64,000 bases of DNA from Latrodectus hesperus (Eukaryota; Arthropoda; Arachnida; Araneae; Theridiidae), in assembly GCA_037975125.1 (NCBI GenBank), contig CM075857.1:73799345-73863344 (forward strand). The letters are read 5' to 3'. Position numbers and translations under genes: made by a program. Shown here in pieces: positions 1 through 15,720 of the stretch (the first letter of the stretch is position 1; each line of letters begins with the position of its first letter). The notes below the pieces were generated by a model. It ran no database searches. It saw only the letters and a program-made list of their open reading frames with translations, and had not been told where the DNA came from.

Positions 1-1200
1 TTATAATAAAAAAATCTTTATTACGTTATTTATTTCCTTAAGAAAGACAGTGAAAATATACTGATATATTTCTTCCAATTGCATAATGCTAAGTTAAGTC
101 TGGGAATTATACATACAATTTAATATTTTATATATTATGTAAAGTCGATAATCTAATACATTGTGGTAATACCTAAATTTTGAAATACGTTTACTACAAA
201 ACATAGTGTAATATTATACAGTGAAAATTTATTTTACTTGTAAATATATGAGGTTTTTAATACGAAATAATACATTTCCTAAAGAAATTAATATGACGTT
301 TGTAATGAGAAAATAACCTGATTTAAATATAAATGTGTCAAAAATATTTAAAAATATATGTTAACTATTATTTTTGATGGTGAAAAATTCACTTAATGAT
401 ATATATAATAAAATAATTTATGTAATGCTGTAGTATTACATAATTCATACAATAGTGCAACATGATAAAAATAAAGAAAAAACTAATAATCTTCGAAGCA
501 TAAAAATCTACTTTTATCTTATGCAGGAAAGGAATGGAGAAAAATTAATTTTGAGTGACAAAAGCAAAAAAAAAAAAAAATCAAAGTTTTATTGGTGACT
601 CTAATGTTAGATAATAATATCCGACATTGAACTTTGGAAAGCCGCTGACGGTTTCAAGAAATAAAAATAGAAAAATCTGTTTGTTTAGACATGATTTATT
701 AGTGTATAAAAACTCGTTAGCTAAAATCTTGCCACAAAATGCTGAAAATACTCGTGCAGCATTATGAGCAAATCATAGTATTAATGGTATACGAAAAATT
801 AAAGAAAAATAACATGTTTTGCATTGATTAAATGTATGGAGAAATCTGAAATCAAGAATATTTTATTTAATTCAGCTTCCAAGAATTATACTCTTTTAAA
901 AACTCTTACTGTTGCCAATATATAAAACAGACAGTACATTTTTATATAATGGTTACTACATATGAGGAATTCAATGCTGAAGATGTCTTCTAATAGACAT
1001 AAATTCTTGAATAGTACAAAGAATCTCCTAAAATCATTAAAAACATAGCAACATAACTAAAAGCAGAAATTTTTAAAAGCTAAATACTTTTTTTGTAAAT
1101 CATATATTGCATATTGTCATACTGATTTTTCATAGGTATTTCTCAATACTGACACATTTTAAGAAAGAATACTTGAAAGCTCATGAACATTTACTGTGAA
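1..1200. other. AT-rich non-coding DNA, nothing recognised
   Basis: Low-complexity AT-rich sequence with short homopolymers, including an A14 run near 567-580. Every frame is broken by frequent stops and I see no repeat family or motif cluster. Confidence 0.6.
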
Positions 1201-1204
1201 AGAT

Positions 1205-1480
1205 TGTGAGCTCATGGTGGCTTGGTTGGTTAAGGCATAGTTCTGTATGGTAGAAATGTATAAAGTTCGAATCCTGATTTAACTGAAGTTCGTTGCTGTA
1301 ACTAAAGGCAGTTGGAACATGTTAAATAGGTCGTGGTTGTAATGTACTCCAAGTGAAATGATATATATGCCTAGGAATGGCAGAGAAAGTATATTTGGGA
1401 TTTTTTATCTTTGTCCTTGCTTCTAAACTGCAAACTTTCACATGGGGCTTTCATATACTCACAATACAGCTCAAGACTAG
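1205..1480 (+). repeat. tRNA-derived SINE fragment
   Basis: The 5' part has a tRNA-like internal RNA polymerase III promoter. An A-box-like TGGCTTGGTTGG at 1218-1229 is followed by the D-loop-like GTTAAGGC. A near-consensus B box, AGTTCGAATCC, lies at 1264-1274. The 34-bp spacing is normal for tRNA genes. The segment before the A box does not pair with the segment after the B box, so this is not a functional tRNA; a tRNA head fused to an unrelated body is the usual SINE structure. The body to about 1480 is less AT-rich than its surroundings, but its 3' end and any target-site duplication cannot be placed by eye. Source tRNA not assigned. Confidence 0.6.
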
Positions 1481-1518
1481 ATATAAGGAGGTATGCTAGT
1501 GGTCCCTCATTTTAAAAG

Positions 1519-1731
1519 ATGAGAATGCAAAAAGCAAATTTGAAACACCCATTTCCTGTTGATCAACAATTTCTAGAAAGTATCCCGAGAGGAACAGAAT
1601 CGATTTTACATTTTTTTGACTGTGTAGATTTTCTTAAAGTCAAAAGTCACTTCATTCTCACATTACCGTTGTCAACACGAAGAAAGGGTGTTATTCGACA
1701 GCAAATATCTATAACACTCCAAGATTTATGA
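1519..1731 (+). other. isolated 70-codon open frame, probably not a gene
   Basis: A 70-codon frame from ATG follows the SINE. The translation (MRMQKANLKHPFPVDQQFLE...) shows no domain, signal peptide or membrane segment I recognise. It lies in a slightly GC-richer patch that may be part of the same repeat. No convincing splice sites bracket it. I list it because it is longer than most frames in this AT-rich setting, not because function is likely. Confidence 0.12.
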
Positions 1732-2559
1732 TTAAATAGTGAGAATAGCATCATATTTCATCTCGTAATTCTGGTACTGAATGAACGACAACGAATTGAA
1801 CTCTTTTTTTGACAAGTAAGCAACATCTTTCTTATCATCTATCTGTTAAAAAATGGAAAACTAGAATAATATCTTCAGTTTCCGAAATTCTTTTTAACTT
1901 TTATTACAAAAAAATCGACAAATTAACATTCATTATATGAAAATTATATTTTTTATTAGTATTCAATTGGTTAATTTCAGATTTTTTCTGGTTTTTGAAT
2001 GAAACTGCTTATAAATATTTAAAAATAAAAATATAATTGCAAATTTTTTCCTTATCCATTCTTAATTTCCTTTTTAAGTAATATTTTATCAAATTACTTA
2101 AACTTTTCAGTTTTACAAGTTAACATTATGTTTTAAAATTGGGCTTTAGAATAATTGTAAATAAAAAAGAATCGATCATTCATACAGAATTATGACTTTA
2201 TTTCTTAAACTGAGAAAATAATAAATCAAAACTGTACAAAGCTAAAAACGCTGTTTGATTTTTGTTTAAATATATAATACATAAATTTTCTGATCTAACA
2301 CTTAAAATATAGACACGTTTCAATTTCTAAAACCATCTTTGTTTTCCAAAGTAAAATTACAGAAATTATCAGATTTATTCTAAAAATGTTGTGTACTTTC
2401 CCCAACAAAAAATGAGCGATAAAACGGAAAATGTAACAACCTTCAGAACATTACCATTCAATCACGTCTTCTTCAAATCCTCACCCATCACCCAAAACGA
2501 AAACACAAAAAAGTCATAAGCAGAAAAAAAAATTACCTTCTTAAAAGTGCATCTTGTTA

Positions 2560-3180
2560 TTTTTTTCTGCTTTACCTTCGCTCACCTGAACTACAAAAGA
2601 AGATTACGGAGACTTAATTCGGAAACCTCTCTCTTTATGCCAGACTTTCGAGATGGCAATAAAAATTTATTACCGTATTAGATGTCTGTTTACGGGCCAT
2701 GTTTTGCAATTGAACGGACAATATTGAAGAGGATTTTTGAGAGAGTTTGTGACACGAAAGCCTATCAAGACATACGAGCAGTCTCCACATCGGATTATTA
2801 AGGCGAGACACTCTTGTAAAAGAAGAATAAGTTACCTTTAATGTGCTTTTTAAACGTCTAAGAGCAGACTTTCTTTTTAATCGGCAGAATAAATTTTATT
2901 ATTCGGCTTACAGAAAGAAAATCTGGAATTGTTTTTCAATATCGATTTACATTACCAAGTGGAAGAGCATACCCGCCGTAAAAAAAAGTTAGCCTCGTTC
3001 ATTTAGCAGCTTTTTGGTCTGATTTTCATGCATTATTAATTTCATTGCTCAAAACTATCCATGTAATAAATACCACGGAGAACTTTCTCTTGCTGAGGGA
3101 TCGACTTTCTCCATTCCGTAATTAATCACATTCAATATTGTATGAAAAATTAACTGCTTTTATCGGTTTTACGTCATTTA
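2560..3180. promoter_or_regulatory. possible conserved non-coding element (enhancer-like)
   Basis: This block is more complex and GC-richer than the flanking DNA and lacks an extended open frame. It contains GCAATAAA (2656-2663) facing TTTATTAC (2666-2673), an inverted pair like posterior-Hox/caudal sites, plus TAAT-type and ACAAT (SOX-like) words downstream. Motif content alone is weak evidence, since AT-rich DNA is full of TAAT words. The argument is the local change in texture. No regulatory target can be named. Confidence 0.25.
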
Positions 3181-5570
<2,390 letters not shown>

Positions 5571-5926
5571 GTGATGTTAAAAAATTATATTATTAAAAAA
5601 TAGATTATATTAATAAATTATAATTTTATTTTTTTATAAATTATTAAGGGAAGCATTCAAGTAAAACCATTCTTATATATTTAAGGATTAGTTAATTTAA
5701 TAGTAAATATGATACATAACTGCAATTAAAATAAAATTTTCATGTAAATAGTTTATGATTTTATTTTTTAATCTAACATAGAAATAAGGGATTAAAATAT
5801 AAGCATTTAAGATGGATTTTTTATATATGATGTATACGAAAACAGATTATCATTGAAAATAAGCATGAAAATGCATTTTTGTACAAATTGATAGTACATT
5901 TATGATTTCAAATGAAAAATATTATA

Positions 5927-7498
5927 CAGTCTGAGTAAAAACTTTAAGGCCAGTAGACATTTTTGAGAAAATGGAAACATTTAAACTGAGGAATTAAAAT
6001 ACCATTTGATTGATAATTATTGAATTTAAATAAAAGTAAATAAAGTAGAAAAATTAATTTGCAAATATTTTATAATTAGAAAATATTCCAGAACACACAG
6101 ATGAATATTTGAGCCTGAGTAAAATCTTTAAGGCCAACATAGAAAATAATATATAAGAAAAAAAATTACAAATTCTTAGAAGGTTGTGTAGGAGCCATTT
6201 CTTTGAATTACTTCAAATATTCTTGTTTTCATGGATGAAACGAGTTTTTAACAAAGTGTGGGGTCGGTTTTATACCATTCATCTTCGATAGTAGATTTCA
6301 GCTCTGTTGTTGATATAAAATGTCTCTCATTTGCATAAGCTCTTCTTGCTAAGTCACCCCAAAAGTTCTCGATTAGATTGAGGTCAGGTGATCTAGCTGG
6401 CCATTTCACAGTTTCAACATTGACTTGGAACCAATTTTTTGTGCTGTTACTCGAATGGATCGATGCATTGTCTTGCTGATATTTCCAATTTTCTCCAGCA
6501 AGACATCCAGCATCTGCCAAAAGATGATTTGTTTGGACATTTTGGTATCTTTGTGAATTTATTCTACCTGAAACGAATACAATTGAGCCCACACCATTGT
6601 AAACAAAACAGCTCCAAGTCCATGGCAGACCCTTCACATAATTGGCACTTGGAGAATATTTCTTTTTCATTTATTATATCGTGCCAGTAGAAATTCCAGT
6701 CATCTGATCCATCCAAATTCCATTTTTTTCACCATAAAAAATAATTTCTATCCATTGGTTGTCCCAGGTCATGACTTTCTGGCCAAAGTTCAAACGCTCT
6801 ATTTTGTGTCTCTGCAATAACTGAGGCTTAATCAATTTTGTTGTATAAGTGTACCTTCCGAACCTTCGAATTGTGTTATAAATCGTTTTTTGACAAACTT
6901 TTAAACCTGTCGTCGGAATCCATTTCCTGGTTGAGTGCTTTCCAGTAGATGCAAGTTTGCAAACTCTTCTTTCATCACGCCAGGACAAAACTTTAGGTCT
7001 TCCCCCTGTATTCTTTTTACCATAATTGTCTTTCAATTTTAAAAAAATTGTTGACTACAGTCTTTGATCTTCCTATCCTTGTCGCAATAACACGACTTCT
7101 CATTCCTGTTGAAGACAAAGCTTTGACCTGTCCTCTTTCAAGATCAGTTAACTTCTTACCTTTCGTCAACTTCACAAAGATAACCAATAATTCGAAGAAT
7201 CGTATGACAAATATGAAAATTGCAGCGTTGTCACAAACTAATAGTTGCAATGGCAATTACATGATTATATTATATTTATTTTTAAAATATGACTGGTGGT
7301 CTTAAAGTTTTTACTCGGGCAGAAATACTAACTTTGTTAATAACCACATGTTTCTCATAATTATGTGTTTACAAATTATGTTTATAGCATTTATTCCTTA
7401 TCAATGAACTTTAATAATTAATATTATTTGAATCTCTTTTATTTCATTTTAAATTTACTCAAAAATTTTTACTGGCTTTAAAGTTTTTACTCAGGTTG
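5927..7498 (-). mobile_element. Tc3/Tc1-like DNA transposon with IR/DR ends (inactive)
   Basis: A 1,572-bp element bounded by TA dinucleotides (5925-5926 and 7499-7500), the standard Tc1/mariner target duplication. The left end starts CAGTCTGAGTAAAAAC and the right end, read inward, CAACCTGAGTAAAAAC. Each end carries the terminal sequence a second time further in: outer CTGAG at 5931 and inner at 6115 on the left; outer CTCAG at 7490-7494 and inner CTCGG at 7314-7318 on the right. The spacings are 184 and 176 bp. This nested inverted/direct repeat arrangement is known from several Tc1-like elements such as Sleeping Beauty, where both copies bind transposase. The enclosed minus-strand transposase is broken, so this copy cannot be autonomous. 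Confidence 0.93.
6176..7180 (-). pseudogene. broken Tc3/Tc1-like transposase (DDE family)
   Basis: Read on the minus strand, the pieces line up in order with a Tc1/Tc3-type transposase. The N-terminal helix-turn-helix piece (KGKKLTDLERGQVKAL...GRSKTVVNN) lies before about 7050. The second DNA-binding and GRPK-type linker region follows (7036 downward). The catalytic region has QQDNASIH (Asp at 6470-6472) and WPARSPDLNLIENFW (Glu at 6368-6370). The C-terminal SSMKTRIFEVIQRNG reaches a TAA at 6176-6178. Lesions seen: a frameshift in the A/T homopolymer at about 7037-7050; the first catalytic Asp position reads FYGE, a Gly codon at 6731-6733 instead of the expected FSDE; paired compensating shifts near 6725 and 6600 that create stops at 6671-6676; and a nonsense codon at 6248-6250. 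The Asp-Glu interval is 33 residues, one fewer than the usual 34 (DD34E), suggesting a one-codon loss. The original start codon is not certain. Confidence 0.9.
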
Positions 7499-7500
7499 TA

Positions 7501-10030
7501 TCTAATAAATAATTAACAGTTTCCTCCTCCAATACATGCATTTTTTACATAACACAGGCTGAAACCCAGGCAAAAGGCTTGTTGGAATATAACTTGGAAA
7601 ACTTAAAAGTTAATATTTTTAAATCATATTTCTCCAAATATTAATTAATTAATTATGTCGAATATCAAATTTAACATTTATTATAAGTTTCTCTAAAATT
7701 TTTCATTCTCATTAAAGTTAAATTTTAACATAAATTTATTTCTAATAATAAAATATATATAATTCCATAAATCTTTATATTACTCTATTTTATTAATTTA
7801 AATATTTTGTATGCAGAAAAATGTCAAGCTGGTGAAAGAAATCTCAGCTTTATAAAGTCTTTAAAATTGACTCATTTATTTTGATTTTGTAGTGAAATAA
7901 TTTTATCCATTCAAAAACAAAATAATTTATTTTATATAATCACCTCACAGTCTTTCAAATTTTAGAAACAATATGAATGGAATAATATTTTTATTTCAAA
8001 TCAAGTTCAAATACCGATTTACTTGCTGAGTAGAACTTTGTGAGAGTATTTGTACAAAATAAATGATTTAATATTTGGTTATGACCGGTTCATACCAATT
8101 AAATATTTTGTGCTTAATCAAAAAGAAGTTAAAATATGTTGGATTCTCACAACCATAAGCCAAAAACTAATTTATCAATATTTTTACTATATTAGAAAAT
8201 GCATGAAATTAATAATAACATATGAAATTAAAAAAAATACGAAATTAATCAGCAACTTTTTTTAATGCTCGCAAAAAAAAAATTTAAATGTGTATATCAC
8301 GCAATAAAGAGCGTGTGAAAAAATAATAAATTAAAAGCTTATTAAGTAGATACATTTTATTTATGACAGGATAGGAAAATTTCCTAAAATATAAGGTTTT
8401 TAACAAAAATGAAAAATTAAAAACATTTATTTCCCAAATTATACTTAATGTACTAGACTGAAGAAAATTGTTAAAACATCTGACAAAAGTAGACGCATTT
8501 TTCCCTAAGGTGATTTTAAAAAGTTAAATTAAACATGTCCTCAGAAAAAGCGAAACAATGTTTACACATGAAGAAATTATTCTAAACAACAAATGTCAAC
8601 TTTGTAATAAAATATGCCACAAAAAAAGGACAGCAACCACTCGAGAAATAAGTATATATAGTGTAATTTAATATAAAAGAGCTAAAAGAAAAAATAGTAA
8701 AACAGAAGAAGAAATATTTACGTAAAAAAATAAAAGGAACAATGGCGTCAAGAAAATAAAGATGGTATACAAATACTAGTAAAAAAAAGGTTCAAGAAAA
8801 CTTTAAATAAAAGGAAAATGCAACGTGAATCCTGAATTCCCGAATCAGAAAAGAGAAAGCTACTTTCATGGCATTAGAATGAATAACATAAAAAGAACTG
8901 GGGCAAAAATGTCGTAACAAAATATATAAAAACGCCCAATTAAACTTACTTCTTATTTAGAAAAATGTGAAAAATTTGTTATGTTGTATGCTTACTACAG
9001 CTCTTAGGTCCTATGTTTCATCCTAATTTAATTTTGGTGTTCTAGAGTAAACTCCAAATATTTTTTGTTGGAATTGTGTTTAAAATATTCCCTTTCTTGT
9101 AAAGAAACTTTTGGAGCATGAAAATTAAGTTACCAACTTAAACATAAAAGTTTATTGTAAATTATTGTTTACTTCACCAAACTTAAATCTGCTTAAAAAA
9201 TGATTATCTAAAAATAGTAAGCAAACTCAATTTAAAAAAGAACCAATTTAAGAAAAAAATCAATATTTATCTACTAAAATATAAGTCTAGACAATTTAAT
9301 TTTAATTAGATTAATTTTTTTCAAATAATGTGAAGATACACTTTCAAGTTAAATAAATCACGAATTCTGATAGGAAATGCAACCATTTGTTTTCTTACAT
9401 TAAATTTAGTAAAAATGTTTGACTAAGTGTTACATTCAACTGTTATTTATTAAAATTCTAATAATATTTCTAACTGATACCAGGAATTTATTGTCTAAAA
9501 TATGTTCAATATCAATTCTAAAAGGTAGAAAATTTAATTGTAGAGCTTTTCATAAAATTTTACAGTAATATACTTTAATTTTATATTCCTAATAGTGATT
9601 CTTTTTCGATTAATTACACTTTTCTTTGATATTTTAAGGTTCGAGAACAAGACACTTTTAACTAAATTAGTACATTATTTATTTTTTATAATGGAGTTAT
9701 TGCAAATGATATTAGCTTGTTAATATTGAACTAATATTGCACAAAGGGCATTTGCTAAACATTTAAATGAAGTATATTATATGAGACACAACCAAGAATA
9801 AATTTAAATACAGTCAAAAATATTATAGCAATCAACAACCATCAAGTTTAATCCTTTTGGTTGTTGTTCATTATTCAATAAACATTTTTTATTCACAAAC
9901 CACAACTCTTTTTTAAAATGGATTCTTTCCCAAGCATATATATCAGATATCAAAATCGAAAACATAATCTGTTAAACTTAATTCTAAAGCATGGATCATT
10001 CAATTATCTTCTCAGATAATTTCTTAGGTT
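7501..10030. other. AT-rich non-coding DNA, nothing recognised
   Basis: The longest frame is a 71-codon K/I/N-rich translation at 8050-8265 with no domain character. 8540-8900 is A-rich on the + strand. No repeat boundaries or RNA-like folds stand out. Confidence 0.6.
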
Positions 10031-10042
10031 TTGAACCTAGAT

Positions 10043-10095
10043 CAGCTGGTTAGAACGCAAGATGGTAAAACTTCAGTTGAATATTAAAGGCAAAA
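10043..10095 (+). repeat. possible degraded tRNA-derived SINE head
   Basis: TCAGCTGGTTAGAACGC resembles the A-box/D-arm of a tRNA (compare the usual CTCAGTTGGTTAGAGC). About 30 bp later AGTTGAATATT is a poor match to a B box. If real it is an old, decayed SINE remnant; a chance match is quite possible. Confidence 0.25.
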
Positions 10096-13055
10096 TCTAA
10101 AAAGAAATTTAAATTAATCCTGTGCTTTTCGTAAAATCAAACGCTAGTCCAAAAAATTAAAGGAGCATATGACACTTAATGAATGTGTTCAACTACTTCA
10201 AATGACATTTAACATAAACAAAATTTCTGAAATAAAAAATATGGAAACAAATACTTCCAGTTCAAATACCCATTTATCTTATTAAATACTGTAAAAGTAT
10301 ATAAATGTGAAAGTTTCAATTTTACGTAGGCTTCCTGATTTAATGTTTCACATGCAAAATTCAGTTGTTTTTAGAAAATAGCATTAATGAATGTTTTATC
10401 AATGAAATTTAATGAAGTCTATAGTTTGGTAGATTAGCTGGAAACAAAATACAGAGAGCTATGTTAAAATTGTAAAGAAAGCAATTATAAGGATTAATAA
10501 GTCCATTTTAAGAAACAGAGAATGTTACGCAGTGATCAAGACAAATGCATGTAGCAAGTGTTGATCAGTTTTCATATGTAACAGTCTTTGTAGTGTTGAA
10601 GTTTTAGAGGCTAAATGTGTGCCACAATTCAGTCTAAAGATTATTTTCTTTTTAAATCTAAATGAACTATATTGAACTAGTTTCACATTAATATCATTTG
10701 AAAAGCTTGCATAGTACTTGTAGACTAATATAATGCATTTCTGATATTGAAACATAGATCATCCTAAAGAAAGACACTAAGATTAGATTCTTCATCTTTG
10801 GTATTAAGTGCAGTTCTTCGATGGTTCTCAATTTATTTTTAAGATATCATATGATTTACTCCGGATTTATACACTGGAATATACGCGTTATGCATCAGAA
10901 GGAAAAAGCACTGGAAGTAACTATAGATTCTTTTGTGAAATATCATCGAACAGACAGAGAGGATTAATAGTGTAAGCGAAAATTAATCCAATTCATAGTA
11001 ATTATTCGCATGTTCCCTGAACAATCAAGTATTGGTCATGAGTTATCGGTTATGAGTATCAGTCAAGTATCGGTTATATCTGAAAAGACTTTGAAATATG
11101 TAGAACTTTTCACTGTACTTATTAACAATTCGTTTTGTTTAATGTATGATAATATCATGTGGGAAGAACAGACTTAATGTAAAAATTATCCGTTTCATAA
11201 AATTGCCCGATGCTTTATAAGTGATCTTAAGATAATTATGTTTACCTATACGTCTTATAGTCTTATATCGTAATCCCTTGTCCAAAACAGCGATTGCATT
11301 TTTGAAACATGGAACAAGATTTCGGAAAATTTTGCAGTAAATGAAATTCAGTTCAGATGAGAAAAAAGAATGGTATCGTATTAGCCTCTCAAGGAAATCA
11401 CTTATTTTTTTGAAAATAATAAGGCCAATGGAAATAATGTAAGTTTTTAAATTTTTTAGGGGTTTTATGAAATGTATATAGTCATTTCAAAAACTTAAAA
11501 AATAAATAAGCATTCGTTTATTCGCTCAGCAAGTGATAAAATATAAATTTCTGTAAATAATAGCAGATTGAATATAGTAACACGTACATCGAATTCACTG
11601 TAATTTAAAATAACAGTAATGAATGAGAAGACTAAATGTTTTTTCTGTGACATTGCATAATTGATAGCGATAATTTTCTACAAACTATAGCTATTAGTTC
11701 TTATTTTCAAAGTATACAAATAATTTTTATACATTGTTAATGATTGATATTCAGCATTAAAATTACACGTTTGCTGAATATGATATTCAAAAGCTTTTAC
11801 TGATTGCAATGCATCTGATATAGGAAAGAATAAGAGCCTGCTAATTCGCAGTTTACGGTATTAAAAATTTTGATTTCCAAATTATTAGATCTGAGCTCTA
11901 ATTTCATTTGCATTATATTTGATTGATTGTTTGCATTGATATTAATCGGATTCAAAACTGTCTTTCTGTATTTTTTCATAGAGTTTCATACAGATAACTC
12001 CAATCACTAATAGTTCATTTTTATAACTTCATATAAATTAAAATACCAGATCTTTAAATAACTTAATTAAATTTATTATATAACTTAATTAATTTCATTA
12101 ATAAAAATTATGTTTAAGTTTTATAGCTTAAAACTGATTTTTTTCCGAAAATCAAATTATTCTATTCTTTTTAAGTTCGTATGCACAATATAGAAATCAT
12201 CACAATAAGTTTATACATATTCTTCTCGCTATTATTCCTTTTTGAAATAAAATTTTTATTAAAGTCGATCAGTTTTATTAGGATATTCTAAAATATCATC
12301 ATTTTTTTAGCAAGTACTCATATTTAAAGAGAAAAGAACGCATAATTTACTAAAATCTATAATGTTTTCAAAATTATTTTTTATTCATAAATTTGATATT
12401 TTTTATTAAAGGATAAATTATAAATTACAGTAAACTACCAATTGTTTTTGGAATTGAATGGGATCTATCATGGATAAACCACCATTTTGTGAATAATTCA
12501 CAAAATTATGAAGACTAAAGGAACAAATTAATACGAAATGCAGATGAACAATTAACCACCCACTGACTAACATGAACACATTCTTATTTGAAGAATAATA
12601 AAATTAATAATTTCTTACAAATTTATAAGTGCACTTTTCTAAAAAAATCATTAAGAAATTTCTAGAACTTCTTCAATGAAACAATTTTTATGAATAAATA
12701 GGAATTCAGATTTGGAATAGGAATTTTAAAGGAAGGTAATCTGCAATGTAAATAAGCAGCTTAACTGATTATGGAAAGCTTATTGAAGAATAATTTAGTT
12801 TAATTAATAACAAATTTTAGAATGAAAAGAATTCCCTTGTAGAATCATATGAATATATGTATAGATATTCAGTTTTAAAATTATACGAATTAATTGCGTA
12901 AAAAAACTATTATTTTGGGAATTAAAATTCCTCATTATACAGATATTAATTTAGATTTCATAGAGGAAAAAGTAACTATAATCGTAAAATCTTATTTTTT
13001 CAAATGTATTAATAAGTCACATTTCATTACTTTTTCAAAATGTATTCATTTACAA
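10096..13055. other. AT-rich non-coding DNA with one short imperfect repeat
   Basis: No recognisable gene. Around 11026-11080 there are three imperfect copies of an approximately 18-20 bp unit containing AAGTAT(T/C)GGT(C/T)AT or its variants. The block 10780-11100 is somewhat less AT-rich than its surroundings. The small frames at 10525-10755 and 11797-11979 (minus) have no protein-like character. Confidence 0.5.
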
Positions 13056-15260
<2,205 letters not shown>

Positions 15261-15269
15261 GTGCATCAG

Positions 15270-15720
15270 AAAATGCTTTGTCCATACATTTGCTATGTTT
15301 GCTTAATTGCAGCCTAAGGAGGTTAGTGAAAAATTATCTCCTATAATCTATTACACGTGGTCCTTATGAACAGATCATATAACGACACGATCATAACAAA
15401 CATTTAATATGAACTAAACAACGTACTACATTTAAACATGCACGAGTTACACTTTCTGATCACCGCAACAATGCGGGATTTTACATTAGAAAGTTAGTTG
15501 TGGTTGCAGCACAAAGTCCAGCTTATTAGCATATCGCTTAATTTGTCCATTCATGTCCAGGTGGGGAGTCGCAAATATGATGTGATGCATGCTCTGAGTT
15601 GGTGGTGCAGTTTTATGCCACCGCAGGCCTAACTGACACCATTAATGTCAAAATTTCACCCATTTTTATTTCCACAGTTTTGCTCGCCATACGCCAAGTA
15701 TTCCTTTTTATATCAAAATA
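15270..15720. promoter_or_regulatory. possible conserved non-coding element
   Basis: A GC-richer, motif-dense island without an open frame. It contains TTGTGGTTGCAG (Runx-like TGTGGTT), ATTAGCAT (octamer-like), CACGTGGT near 15354, a GATGTGATGCATGC stretch and the near-hairpin GGTGGTGCA...TGCCACC around 15600-15622. The contrast with flanking low-complexity DNA suggests constraint or a more recent insertion; single-sequence evidence cannot decide. Confidence 0.22.

Noticed and set aside
1218..1274. Functional tRNA gene from A and B boxes
   Set aside because: No acceptor stem can be formed around the boxes, so a SINE head is the better reading. The same holds at 35.4 and 55.15 kb.
6439..7305. 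Plus-strand frames of 83 and 85 codons within the 5.9-7.5 kb transposon
   Set aside because: They are antisense to the transposase and have no motif of their own.
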